Shown here: in pieces, positions 1 to 8,155 of the stretch
Position numbering within the stretch: the stretch's first letter is position 1
Layout of the letters: every line of letters starts with the position of its first letter
Source: Pelomonas sp052436255
Lineage (GTDB): Bacteria > Pseudomonadota > Gammaproteobacteria > Burkholderiales > Burkholderiaceae_C
Direction: 5' to 3'
NCBI GenBank assembly: GCA_052436255.1
Contig: JBQVNP010000015.1
Coordinates: 1 to 55,125, forward strand
DNA length: 55,125 bases
Translations under genes and position numbers: made by a program
The notes under the pieces: model-generated
What the model was told of the DNA's origin: nothing
The model's database searches: none
Seen by the model: the letters and a program-made list of their open reading frames with translations, nothing else

Positions 1-1
1 T

Positions 2-292
2 CAGCCTGCGGAGGGCAGTTCGGCAGGCCATCATCACCACGTCGAGGCCGACCAGCCGACGATGGGTGAGACGTGGGCCAAGGCCGATCACGGCTCCGGC
101 AAGGCGGAGCAGCCATCCGGAACAAAGTGCGTGCAGTGCGCGCCTTGCTGCGGCGCCGTGGCGCCCCAGGCCGAAACGCCTGGCCTTGCGGCCGATGTGG
201 TCAACGCCGACACGGTCTTGCAGCAGGTCCGCTCCCTTGTCGTGGGCGGCCGTATCGACCGCATCGACCGCCCCCCAAGAAGCCTGACCTGA
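2..292 (+). CDS. CzcI-like metal-resistance leader protein, 5' end outside window
   Basis: The frame is open from the window edge, so this is a C-terminal fragment of about 96 residues. It shows a His run (HHHH), a Cys cluster (KCVQCAPCC) and a C-terminal tail ending in RIDRPPRSL. Small exported proteins with a CxxC..CC patch and a DRPPR-type tail are known as CzcI-like leaders of copper/cobalt/zinc resistance operons in Burkholderiales. The downstream genes are all periplasmic copper proteins, which fits. The reaction, if any, is unknown; a metal-binding or regulatory role in the periplasm is inferred. The start and signal peptide cannot be seen. Confidence 0.6.
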   Translation, partial: QPAEGSSAGHHHHVEADQPTMGETWAKADHGSGKAEQPSGTKCVQCAPCCGAVAPQAETPGLAADVVNADTVLQQVRSLVVGGRIDRIDRPPRSLT

Positions 293-422
293 GCCAGCCC
301 GGCGGCTGTGCCTGAGCGCCCGCTGCAAACCGGCTCAAACTCGACCACGAGACCCCGCACGTCTGCCGCACCGGCAGCCGCTGCCGCGGACTCTTCGATC
401 CACCTATTCGGACGAGGACATC

Positions 423-794
423 ATGTTCCCCACCCCCTTGAACGACGGTCTTTCCGCCGCGCGTTCGGCCTGGCCAGCCTCGGCCTTGGCCATGGTCTTT
501 GCCGCGGCCCTGCTGCCGGCCCAGGCGCAGACGGCAGCTGGAAGGGCCGACCCCACCGACGCGCAAGCCAGCGCGCCTGCCGTTCGCCATGAAAGCGCAC
601 TTGCCCGCTACCGCCCGTTACAGGAGGCGCCGACCGGCTCCTGGCAGCAGGCCAACGAGGCGACCAACCGCGCGGGCGGCTGGCGCGCCTACGCCCGCGA
701 GAAGGTGCAGACGGATGATCGCCCCGCGACGCCCGCCACTGCGCGTCCTGCAGCACAGCGCAGCGAGCAACATGAACACCACGCGCCGCGTTGA
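423..794 (+). CDS. small secreted protein of the copper cassette, function unknown
   Basis: A 123-residue protein with a hydrophobic stretch at about residues 19-33 that ends in AQAQT, which reads as a Sec signal peptide. The mature part is short, polar and disordered-looking, with a central block SALARYRPLQEAPTGSWQQ and a His pair near the C-terminus. ATG 423 follows a GAGGA at 414-418. The stop codon overlaps the Shine-Dalgarno of the next gene, so it is probably translationally coupled to the TolC-like gene. I do not recognise a named family; similar small proteins upstream of metal-efflux outer-membrane genes come to mind, but that is a recollection rather than a match I can show. Confidence 0.65.
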   Translation: MFPTPLNDGLSAARSAWPASALAMVFAAALLPAQAQTAAGRADPTDAQASAPAVRHESALARYRPLQEAPTGSWQQANEATNRAGGWRAYAREKVQTDDRPATPATARPAAQRSEQHEHHAPR

Positions 795-807
795 AGGAGG
801 TCGACCG

Positions 808-2211
808 ATGAAACGATCCCGACTCCCCCTTTCGCTGCTGGCCATCGCGGCGCTGGCAGGCTGCGCCTCCGTCGAACCGGGTGCCGCGCTCACCCAGGTG
901 CAATCACTGACCCAGGCTCACACGGTTCATGCGGTGGCGGCTGATCGCTCCGACGCAGACCTGGCCCGCACGGATGCCAAGGTGGCGGAACTGCTGCGCC
1001 AGCCGATCAGCGCCGACGCGGCCGTGCAGATCGCGCTGCTGAACAACCGCGGCCTGCAGGCCCGGCTGCAGCAGCTCGGTATTACCGAGGCCGAAGTCAG
1101 CCAGGCATCGCGCCTGCCCAATCCGGGTTTCAGCTTCGGCCGCCTGACAAAAGGTGACGAGATCGAGCTGGAGCGCGGGCTGCATCTCAACCTCGCCCGG
1201 CTGCTGACCCTGCCCCTGGTCAGCCGGCTGGAGGAACGCCGGTTGCAGGGCGTGCAGCGTGAGGTGGCGATGGATGTGCTGAGCCTGGCCGCCGACACGC
1301 GCAAGGCCTGGGTGCAGGCCGTCGCGGCCGGGGAAAGCCTGCGCTATATGCGCCAGGTGCAGGACGCGGCGGAGGCGAGTGCCGAACTGGCGCGCAGGAT
1401 GCAGCAGGCCGGCAACTTCAACGCCCTGACGCGGCTGCGCGAGCAGGGCTTCTATGCCGATGCGGCGCTGGGCCTGGCCCATGCCGAGCAGCGCCACCGC
1501 GCCGCGCGTGAGCGCCTGACCCGCTTGCTCGGGCTCTGGGGCGATCAGCTCGGCTTCCAGCTGCCCGAGCGCCTGCCCGACCTGCCCGCCGCGCCCAAGG
1601 ACCAGCCCGACATCGAGCGCCAGGCCCTGGCCCAGCGCCTGGATGTGCAGTCGGCCCGCCTGGCGGCCGAACAGACCGCCAAGAACCTGCGCCTGACCCA
1701 GGTGACGCGTTTCATCAGCGTGTTCGAGCTGGGCCTGGTGCGCAACACCTCCAACGAGGCGCCACGCCAGACCGGCTGGGAGGTCGGCCTGGAGCTGCCG
1801 CTGTTCGACTGGGGCGGCGCCCGCACGGCCAAGGCTGAAGCGCTCTACATGCAGGCCCTGCACCAGGCGGCGGCGACGGCCATCAATGCCCGCTCGGAAG
1901 TGCGCGAGGCCTACGGCAACTACCGCGCCAGCTACGACATCGCCCGCCATCACCGCGACGAGATCGTGCCGCTGAAGAAGCGCATCTCCGAGGAGCAGCT
2001 GCTGCGCTACAACGGCATGTTGATCGGCGTGTTCGAGCTGCTGGCCGATGCGCGCTCGCAGGTCGGCAGCGTCAACGCATCCATCGAAGCCCTGCGCGAT
2101 TTCTGGCTCGCTAAAGCCGATCTCGATGCGGCGTTGATCGGCCGCGCCGCCCTGTCCATGCCGGCCGCAGCCGCTGCGCCCGCCGGGGCCGAAGCCGGTG
2201 CGGGCCACTGA
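808..2211 (+). CDS. TolC-family outer-membrane efflux lipoprotein
   Basis: A 467-residue protein of the TolC/OEP family, the outer-membrane channel of tripartite efflux systems. The N-terminus is a lipoprotein signal with lipobox LAGC and Cys19 as the acylation site. The rest is two long alpha-helical repeats rich in Ala, Gln and Leu (for example NNRGLQARLQQLG near residues 75-90), followed by a second OEP half with PLFDWGGARTAKAEA. ATG 808 is chosen because GAAGGAGG lies 8 nt upstream; an open frame upstream of it is incidental. No inner-membrane RND or adaptor gene is in view, so its partner pump must lie elsewhere or it serves the copper cassette on its own. Confidence 0.88.
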   Translation: MKRSRLPLSLLAIAALAGCASVEPGAALTQVQSLTQAHTVHAVAADRSDADLARTDAKVAELLRQPISADAAVQIALLNNRGLQARLQQLGITEAEVSQASRLPNPGFSFGRLTKGDEIELERGLHLNLARLLTLPLVSRLEERRLQGVQREVAMDVLSLAADTRKAWVQAVAAGESLRYMRQVQDAAEASAELARRMQQAGNFNALTRLREQGFYADAALGLAHAEQRHRAARERLTRLLGLWGDQLGFQLPERLPDLPAAPKDQPDIERQALAQRLDVQSARLAAEQTAKNLRLTQVTRFISVFELGLVRNTSNEAPRQTGWEVGLELPLFDWGGARTAKAEALYMQALHQAAATAINARSEVREAYGNYRASYDIARHHRDEIVPLKKRISEEQLLRYNGMLIGVFELLADARSQVGSVNASIEALRDFWLAKADLDAALIGRAALSMPAAAAAPAGAEAGAGH

Positions 2212-2231
2212 AGCTTTTCCAAGGAACACAC

Positions 2232-3650
2232 ATGACTTTCAATCGACGCTCCCTGCTGGGCGGTGCCGGTGCGATCACTGCCGCCGCTTCGATGGCCGCG
2301 GTCAGCAAGGTCGCCATGGCCGCCCTGCCCGAGCCGGTGCTGCAGACCAGGCCCGACACCATGCCGCCGCTGGTGCCCAACACCGGCCGGCCCTACAACC
2401 CCGTGGTTACGCTGAACGGCTGGACCCTGCCCTGGCGCATGAACCAGGGTGTCAAGGAGTTCCACCTGGTGGCCGAACCCGTGGCGCGCGAGATGGCGCC
2501 CGGCTTCAAGGCGCATCTCTGGGGCTACAACGGCCAAAGCCCGGGCCCGACCATCGAGGTGGTCGAAGGCGACCGGGTGCGCATCTTCGTCACCAACAAG
2601 CTCGGCGAGCTGACGAGCATCCACTGGCACGGCCAGCGCCTGCCCAACGGCATGGACGGTGTCACCGGCCTGAACCAGCCGGGCATCCCACCCGGCAAGA
2701 CCTACGTCTACGAGTTCGTCGCACGCCGGCCCGGCACCTTCATGTACCACCCACATGCCGACGAGATGGTGCAGATGGCCATGGGCATGATGGGCTTCTG
2801 GGTCACGCATCCGAAGACCAAGCACCCGCTCATCGACGAGGTGGACCGCGACTTCTGCTTCCTGCTCAACGCCTACGACATCGATCCCGGCGCGGCCACG
2901 CCCAAGATCATGACGATGCTGGACTTCAACCTGTGGAGCTGGAACAGCCGCATCTTCCCGGGCATCGACCCGCTCGTCGTCGGCTTCAAGGACAAGGTGC
3001 GCATCCGCATCGGCAACCTGACGATGACCAACCATCCCATCCATCTGCACGGGCATGAGTTCCTCATCACCGGCACCGATGGCGGCCCCACGCCCAACAG
3101 CGCGCGCTGGCCCGAGATCACCACCGACGTGGCGGTGGGCCAGATGCGCCAGATCGACTTCCTGGCCGACGAAGAGGGTGACTGGGCCTTCCACTGCCAC
3201 AAGAGCCACCACACCATGAACGCCATGGGCCACGACGTGCCGACCATGATCGGCGTGGACCACAGCGGCCTGGCCAGCAAGATCCGCAAGCTGGTGCCCG
3301 ACTACATGGTGATGGGCGAGCGCGGCATGAAGGACATGACCGAGATGGACATGCCTTTGCCCGACAACACCGCACCCATGATGGCCGGCCAGGGTCCTTT
3401 CGGCGCCGTCGGCATGGGCGGCATGTTCAGCGTCGTCAAGGTACGCAAGGGCCAGAAGAAGGGCGACTACAGCGACCCCGGCTGGTACCAGCATCCCGCC
3501 GGCACCGTGGCCTATGAGTTCAATGGCAGCCTGCCCGACGCCGCCCGCTTCCAGTCGGAAAGCCCGGGGCTGATGCCGCAAGTCCAGCGCCCGAAGACCG
3601 ACGTCGAGGTCAAGGTCCGCAAGCCAAGCGGTGGCCACAGCGGTCACTGA
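2232..3650 (+). CDS. Tat-exported multicopper oxidase (copper oxidase)
   Basis: A 472-residue multicopper oxidase that would oxidise Cu(I) or another substrate with O2 in the periplasm. The N-terminus carries a Tat signal (NRRSLL, twin Arg at residues 5-6, then an Ala-rich stretch to about residue 31). All four copper-binding motifs are visible: HWHG at 131-134, HPHAD at 173, HPIHLHGH at 268 and HCHKSHHTMN starting at 321, which supplies the type 1 Cys/His/Met ligands. A Met/Gly-rich linker follows (MGMGGM). AAGGAA precedes ATG 2232, 20 nt after the TolC-like stop. The neighbours (cupredoxin, CusF) make copper detoxification the likely role. Confidence 0.92.
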   Translation: MTFNRRSLLGGAGAITAAASMAAVSKVAMAALPEPVLQTRPDTMPPLVPNTGRPYNPVVTLNGWTLPWRMNQGVKEFHLVAEPVAREMAPGFKAHLWGYNGQSPGPTIEVVEGDRVRIFVTNKLGELTSIHWHGQRLPNGMDGVTGLNQPGIPPGKTYVYEFVARRPGTFMYHPHADEMVQMAMGMMGFWVTHPKTKHPLIDEVDRDFCFLLNAYDIDPGAATPKIMTMLDFNLWSWNSRIFPGIDPLVVGFKDKVRIRIGNLTMTNHPIHLHGHEFLITGTDGGPTPNSARWPEITTDVAVGQMRQIDFLADEEGDWAFHCHKSHHTMNAMGHDVPTMIGVDHSGLASKIRKLVPDYMVMGERGMKDMTEMDMPLPDNTAPMMAGQGPFGAVGMGGMFSVVKVRKGQKKGDYSDPGWYQHPAGTVAYEFNGSLPDAARFQSESPGLMPQVQRPKTDVEVKVRKPSGGHSGH

Positions 3651-3684
3651 TTTTCAGTTCATCGATCCGAAGAAGAGGACAACC

Positions 3685-4176
3685 ATGAAACGAATCGCCA
3701 CCGCCACCTTGCTCTCGCTCGCCGCCCTCAGCGGCTCAGCGTGGGCGCACGGCGACGAGAAGCACGGCAAGACTGCCGCGCCGCTGAAGAAGGAACAGGA
3801 GGCCTGGGGCATTGCCGGCGACGCCAAGAAGGTCACCCGCACCGTCACGCTGAAGATGACGGACAACATGCGCTTCACGCCCGACCGCATCGAGGTGAAG
3901 CTGGGAGAGACCCTCCGCCTTGTCGTGCACAACGACGGCAAGATGCTGCACGAACTGGTCATCGGCACGAAGAAGGAACTCGACGAGCATGCCGCGCTGA
4001 TGCTGAAGTTCCCGAACATGGAACACGACGAGCCCTACATGACCCATGTCGACCCGGGCAAGAAGGGCGAGATCGTCTGGACCTTCAACCGCGCCGGCGA
4101 GTTCGACTTTGCCTGCCTGATCGCCGGCCACTACCAGGCCGGCATGGTCGGCAAGATACGCGTCGCCGCCCGATGA
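3685..4176 (+). CDS. cupredoxin (plastocyanin/azurin-like blue copper protein)
   Basis: A 163-residue periplasmic cupredoxin. A Sec signal ends near residue 21 (SAWA/HG), followed by a His-rich start HGDEKHGK. The type 1 copper ligand set is complete: His89 in MLHELVIG, then Cys144, His149 and Met154 in FACLIAGHYQAGM. It could pass electrons to or from the multicopper oxidase just upstream, or bind copper as a carrier. The start is the ATG after AGAAGAGGAC, 34 nt after the oxidase stop; an upstream in-frame start would overlap the oxidase gene and lose the signal peptide. Confidence 0.9.
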   Translation: MKRIATATLLSLAALSGSAWAHGDEKHGKTAAPLKKEQEAWGIAGDAKKVTRTVTLKMTDNMRFTPDRIEVKLGETLRLVVHNDGKMLHELVIGTKKELDEHAALMLKFPNMEHDEPYMTHVDPGKKGEIVWTFNRAGEFDFACLIAGHYQAGMVGKIRVAAR

Positions 4177-4220
4177 CACCCGCTTCGCGCCTTGAATCAA
4201 ACTCATTGAAAGCAACTGCC

Positions 4221-4577
4221 ATGAACCGCATCACGACACATCGCCCCGGACTGTTTGCCGCCACCCTGCTGACCGTCGCCCTGCTGAGCCCTGCAGCCTG
4301 GGCCGCCGGCTCGGGCGCGCCGCCCGCACAGGCCAGCGCCCCCACGGCCAGCGCCGAGATGACCGACGCCGAAGTGCGCAAGGTCGACCGCGACACCGGC
4401 AGGCTCACGCTCAAACACGCCGACATCAAGAGTCTGGACATGCCGGCGATGACCATGGTCTTCCAGGTGCGCGACAAGGCGATGCTGGACAAGCTCCAGC
4501 CCGGTACCCGCATCCAGTTCAACGCCGTCAGCGAAGGCGGCAAGTTCGTCGTCACCGCCTTGAAGGTGCTGCCTTGA
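4221..4577 (+). CDS. CusF-like periplasmic copper-binding protein
   Basis: A 118-residue secreted protein (signal peptide to about residue 30, ending AAWAA) with one CusF-type OB-fold domain at residues 45-118. The copper site motif is H66..MPAMTM (Met74, Met77, Met79). E. coli CusF has Trp44 in the corresponding NWPEMTM motif, so the Cu(I)-capping Trp appears here as Met. In characterised systems CusF hands Cu(I)/Ag(I) to the CusCBA pump. Here it probably shuttles Cu(I) to the oxidase or the outer-membrane channel. Its stop overlaps the TTG start of the next gene. Confidence 0.85.
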   Translation: MNRITTHRPGLFAATLLTVALLSPAAWAAGSGAPPAQASAPTASAEMTDAEVRKVDRDTGRLTLKHADIKSLDMPAMTMVFQVRDKAMLDKLQPGTRIQFNAVSEGGKFVVTALKVLP

Positions 4578-4984
4578 GGGCCGTCGCGCCGGCCGCCTGG
4601 GTCGCGCCGCTCGCCGGCATGCTGGCAGCGCTGCTGGCACCGACCGGGGCCGCCATCGCCGCCAGCCACATCGTGGACATTAAGTGGGACGCCCAGGGTC
4701 AGTTCGTCCACCAGGCAGACGTTGCGCCGGCCAAGTTCGTCGAGGTCTGCGGCGAGCTCAAGCCAGGTCAGCGGATCGCATGGTCCTTCAAGGGCAGTGC
4801 GCCGATGAACTTCAACATCCACTACCACCTGGGCAAGGAGACGGTCTATCCCGTCAAGCTCAGCGCGGCCAGGGACGGGGCGCAGACCCTCCAGGTGCAG
4901 GTCGAACAGGTCTATTGCTGGATGTGGTCCAACAAGACGGCATCTGGCGCGTCGCTGGACCTGGCATTGAAGATCGAGCGCTGA
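4574..4984 (+). CDS. unknown periplasmic Cys/His protein of the copper cassette
   Basis: A 136-residue protein starting at TTG 4574, which overlaps the CusF stop by 4 nt and implies translational coupling. Residues 8-30 form a signal peptide or membrane anchor (Ala-rich, ending AIAAS). The mature domain looks like an all-beta sandwich with Cys59 and Cys115 (possible disulfide or ligands), His83 and His85 in NIHYHLG, and Met117 in YCWMWSNKT. These spaced Cys/His/Met residues, and its position behind cusF, suggest a copper site. I cannot assign it to a family from sequence alone. Confidence 0.75.
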   Translation: MRAVAPAAWVAPLAGMLAALLAPTGAAIAASHIVDIKWDAQGQFVHQADVAPAKFVEVCGELKPGQRIAWSFKGSAPMNFNIHYHLGKETVYPVKLSAARDGAQTLQVQVEQVYCWMWSNKTASGASLDLALKIER

Positions 4985-5141
4985 GCGCCTGATTCAAGCC
5001 CCCCAGACCCGGCCGAAGCGGTTGGCCGCGCGCGGCCTGCCCGAGGCCGCGGTCGCGCCGGGCCGCGTGACCGTCGACCTCGCGACCACGGCAGATTCGG
5101 GTGATGGGGCGAGAATCACACTCCATACCGGGGGAGGCACC

Positions 5142-5642
5142 ATGCCCAGGATCAACAGGGTTGTATCGCGTTTGAAGCGTCCCGCCTCGCCGGCCAACCA
5201 CGCAGCGCAACTGCGCAACCTCGTCGCGGCGCATACGGGCACGGTCATCCTGAGGGTTCCGTCCGGCACCGACAGCACGCCTGTCGCTGAAGCGCTTGGC
5301 CGCACGATGGATCGCAGCGTGGTGAAGGTCGACCTCGCCCAGGTGGCGAGCCGGTTCATCGGGGAGACCGAGAAGAACCTGGATCGCCTTTTCGCGGCGG
5401 CTGCGGCGAGTGGTGCCGTACTGTTCTTCGACGAGGCAGATGCGTTGTTCGGGAAACGCAGCGACATCAAGGACAGCCATGATCGCTATGCCAACGTGGA
5501 GCTTGGCTATCTTCTGCAGAAAATCGAGGCCTACAGCGGGATCGTCGTGCTTGCTTCGAACGCGCTGCAGGGCGTGGATCCCGCCCTCTCGAAGCGGTTG
5601 CGACACGCCCTCGAGCTTGCCTGGCCACCAACGGACGAGTGA
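5142..5642 (+). CDS. small AAA-family protein with degenerate Walker A
   Basis: A 166-residue single AAA module. Walker B (LFFDEADALFGKR), the adjacent KDSHDRYANVE stretch, a sensor-1-like ASN and a second-region LSKRLR are all clear and resemble classical AAA ATPases of the CbxX/SpoVK-like or FtsH-like type. The Walker A, normally GPPGTGKT, reads VPSGTDST: the catalytic Lys is gone, so ATP binding or hydrolysis is probably lost. The usual N-terminal region and C-terminal lid are also missing, and the frame stops right after LAWPPTDE, where a lid would begin. ATG 5142 follows GGGGGAGG. It may be a regulatory pseudo-ATPase or a decaying gene. Confidence 0.7.
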   Translation: MPRINRVVSRLKRPASPANHAAQLRNLVAAHTGTVILRVPSGTDSTPVAEALGRTMDRSVVKVDLAQVASRFIGETEKNLDRLFAAAAASGAVLFFDEADALFGKRSDIKDSHDRYANVELGYLLQKIEAYSGIVVLASNALQGVDPALSKRLRHALELAWPPTDE

Positions 5643-5982
5643 ACCGCCAGCCTGGGCGACAGGCTCAACATGGCTTGCGGCCTGACGGCCTTCACCGCAG
5701 CGTGCCAGCGCCGCACTCGGTGAGCCGGGCGGCGCGGACCTGCAGCCAGCGCGGTTCGGGTTCCCGCACCGCTGGTTTTGCGGGCGAGGTGCAATCCCTC
5801 CGCATCGGCATCGGCATCGCAGGCCGTGCAGGTGTTCAAGGCGGCCTACTCCCGGGTCTGCCGCGTTAGGCGGGGCGTCATCGCCGCCGCGGATGCCACG
5901 GCGCATGAACTACACTTTTTTCACACCCGCCCCGCCCCGCCCCGCCGCCGCAAGCCCAGGCCACGCTGCCGACAATCTCCGC
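5643..5982. other. gene-poor stretch before the diguanylate cyclase
   Basis: No convincing gene is present. A short open frame beginning at GTG 5639 has no homology I recognise and an Arg/Gly-rich composition typical of shadow frames. A TACACT hexamer (about 5916) beside a T6 run could be a -10 region for the diguanylate cyclase gene, but no matching -35 is evident. Confidence 0.3.
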
Positions 5983-7728
5983 ATGCGCTTCGCCTACCGC
6001 TTCATGCGCCTGCTGTGCCTGCTCCTGATCCTGCAACTCGGCCCGGCCTGGGTCGCTGCAACACCGGCCGCATTGCGCGTGGACAACAGCAGCGACATCG
6101 CGCTGTGGCCGGCTGTGACCTTGCTGGACGACCCCAGCCACCGCCTGGGCGTCGCCGACGTGCTGCCGCGCCGCGCCGAGTTCTCCCCGCACACCGGCAC
6201 GCCCGGCAATCTGGGGCGGCACGCTGCGGCGCTCTGGCTGCATGTGCCGCTCGACGTGACAGGCAGCGGCCCGCAGCAGCGCGTGCTGGAGATCGACTAT
6301 CCGTCGCTGAACCGCGTCGAGGTCTATCTGGTGCGCGACGGGCAGGTGGTCTCGCAGCAGCTGATGGGCAACGAACTGGTCTACTCGGCCCGCCCCCTGC
6401 CCTCGCGGACGCCGGCCGCGCTGCTGACGCTGGAGCCCGGCCGCAGCGAACTGCTGATCCGCGTCCGCACCCAAAGCTCAATGGTGCTGCCCATCACGCT
6501 GCGCACGCCGCAGGGCTTTCTGGCAGCGGAGTCCGCGACACACCTGGTTCAAGGCATCCTGCTCGGGCTGGCGCTGTGCATGCTGATCTACAGCCTGGCG
6601 CACTACGTCAGCCTGCGCGACCCGATGTTCTTGCAGTACACCGCCATGCTGGTGGGCAACCTGGTGTTCCTGCTGGCCTACTTTGGCGTGGGGCCGCAAT
6701 ACCTCTGGCAGGACGCGCCGGAGCTGTCGCGCAAGCTGGCGCCCCTGGGTGTGCTGCTGTCGGTGGCTGCGGCGGCCCACTTCATCAACGGCGCGCTGGT
6801 CCTGCGGGACAGCCAACGCCTGATGTTCCACATGATGCGGGTCGTGGCGGCGCTGGCTCTGCTGACCATTGCGCTGGCCCTGCTGGGCGTGCTGACCTAT
6901 GGCACGGCCCAAACACTGGCGATGGTGCTGGGCGTCGGCACGCCCGCCTCCGTGCTGCCACTGGCGTTCATCAGAGTGCTGCGCGGCGAACGCGTGGCCG
7001 CCTACATGCTGTTCGGCTGGACCTTCTACTTGGGCGGTGCGGCGACCTTGTCGTTGCTGATCCGGGGCTATACCGAGCCCACCGTGCTGGCGCAGTACAG
7101 CTACCCTGCCAGCATCATCATCGAGATGGCCGCATGGATGGGCGTGCTGGGCTTGCGGGTGCAGGCGATGCACCGCAGCGCCGACCGCGCACGGCTGGAG
7201 AGCGAGGGCCTGCGTGCATTGGCGCAGACCGACGCGCTGACCGGCCTGCCCAATCGCCGCGGCCTGCAGGATCGGCTGGCCGGCGCCCTGCCGCAGGCCA
7301 CGCCACAGCGGCCGCTGGCCATCTACCTGCTCGACCTGGACGGATTCAAACCGGTGAACGACATGCACGGCCACGATGTCGGCGATGCCTTGCTGGTGGC
7401 CGTGGGCCAGCGGTTGCGGCAGCATCTGCGTGACAGCGACGTGGTCGCGCGGCTGGGTGGCGACGAGTTCGTCGTGCTGGCCGACGACCTGACCGACAAC
7501 GACGCCGCCGCCGGGCTGGGCCAGAAGCTGCTGGCAGCCTTCGACGACCCCTTCGTCGTGCTGGGTCACCGCTGCAAGGTAGGCCTGACCATCGGCTACG
7601 CCATGGCGCCCCAGGACGGCCAGCGCGGCAATGACCTGCTCAAGCGCGCAGACGCCGCCATGTACGCCGGCAAGCGCGCCGGCCGGCATTGCATGCGCCG
7701 AGCCGAGCCGGCCAAGACCAGCGCCTAG
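5983..7728 (+). CDS. membrane diguanylate cyclase (7TMR-DISM plus GGDEF)
   Basis: About 581 residues. A signal-anchor (LLCLLLILQLG) is followed by a periplasmic beta domain at residues 35-165 (7TMR-DISM extracellular type), seven hydrophobic helices at about 185-390, then a GGDEF domain to the end. The catalytic loop is LGGDEF (492-496), with an RDSD inhibitory I-site five residues before it, so both cyclase activity and product inhibition are predicted. It would make c-di-GMP at the inner membrane in response to a periplasmic ligand. The ATG at 5983 is preferred because it starts directly at the signal sequence; ATG 6004 is possible. Confidence 0.88.
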   Translation: MRFAYRFMRLLCLLLILQLGPAWVAATPAALRVDNSSDIALWPAVTLLDDPSHRLGVADVLPRRAEFSPHTGTPGNLGRHAAALWLHVPLDVTGSGPQQRVLEIDYPSLNRVEVYLVRDGQVVSQQLMGNELVYSARPLPSRTPAALLTLEPGRSELLIRVRTQSSMVLPITLRTPQGFLAAESATHLVQGILLGLALCMLIYSLAHYVSLRDPMFLQYTAMLVGNLVFLLAYFGVGPQYLWQDAPELSRKLAPLGVLLSVAAAAHFINGALVLRDSQRLMFHMMRVVAALALLTIALALLGVLTYGTAQTLAMVLGVGTPASVLPLAFIRVLRGERVAAYMLFGWTFYLGGAATLSLLIRGYTEPTVLAQYSYPASIIIEMAAWMGVLGLRVQAMHRSADRARLESEGLRALAQTDALTGLPNRRGLQDRLAGALPQATPQRPLAIYLLDLDGFKPVNDMHGHDVGDALLVAVGQRLRQHLRDSDVVARLGGDEFVVLADDLTDNDAAAGLGQKLLAAFDDPFVVLGHRCKVGLTIGYAMAPQDGQRGNDLLKRADAAMYAGKRAGRHCMRRAEPAKTSA

Positions 7729-7753
7729 GCGCGCCGACGGGCAAGTCGTCTCG

Positions 7754-7996
7754 TTATGCCTCGGGCGGCCGCTTGGTCGCGCGCAGTTCCCCGCGGCAGA
7801 TGGCGCGTACCAGCGAGTAGGTGCACATCACCGCGACCGCACCGCCCATCGCAATGGGCAGCAGGGAATCGGTCGCGCTGGTCACGCCTGCGCCGATCAC
7901 GATGCTGGCGATGCCGAGCAGATAGTTCTGCAAGGCGGGGTGGCGGAGTTTGGGCACGGCAGTCAAGGTGAGCGGCGGTCGCGCCAGTATGGGCAT
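7754..7996 (-). CDS. small two-helix membrane protein, unknown
   Basis: An 80-residue protein with hydrophobic segments at about 28-42 (LLGIASIVIGAGV) and 48-68 (LLPIAMGGAVAVMCTYSLV), and a basic C-terminus (RGELRATKRPPEA). It is the C-terminal part of a much longer open frame whose remainder is antisense to the K+ channel gene; the start at 7996 is chosen because sequence before it is low-complexity. The Shine-Dalgarno is weak. It is divergent from the channel gene, sharing a 159-bp upstream region. No family recognised. Confidence 0.5.
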   Translation of the reverse strand: MPILARPPLTLTAVPKLRHPALQNYLLGIASIVIGAGVTSATDSLLPIAMGGAVAVMCTYSLVRAICRGELRATKRPPEA

Positions 7997-8155
7997 CACC
8001 GGCGAATCGCGGTGGGCGCGCTGCGATGGTTCCGGGCCGGTGCGTGCAAAAGGTCGCGGCGCACGCCTGCAGTTGACGGCGCGGCGGGCCGGCTCGTCCA
8101 TCAGCTTGACCCGAGGGCGCAGTTCATGTCGCGGGCCATGACATAGCATCGCGCC

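Noticed and set aside
904..2229. 441-residue - strand open frame over the TolC-like gene
   Set aside because: Antisense shadow with Gly/Gln/Arg-rich composition; the + strand has the lipobox and OEP repeats.
2007..3647. 546-residue open frame on the - strand over the multicopper oxidase
   Set aside because: It is a high-GC antisense shadow with Ala/His/Val-rich sequence; the + strand has all four copper motifs and a Tat signal.
5639..5869. 76-residue frame directly after the AAA gene (GTGA overlap)
   Set aside because: No recognisable fold, Arg/Gly/Ala-rich and matching other shadow frames; the overlap alone is not enough.
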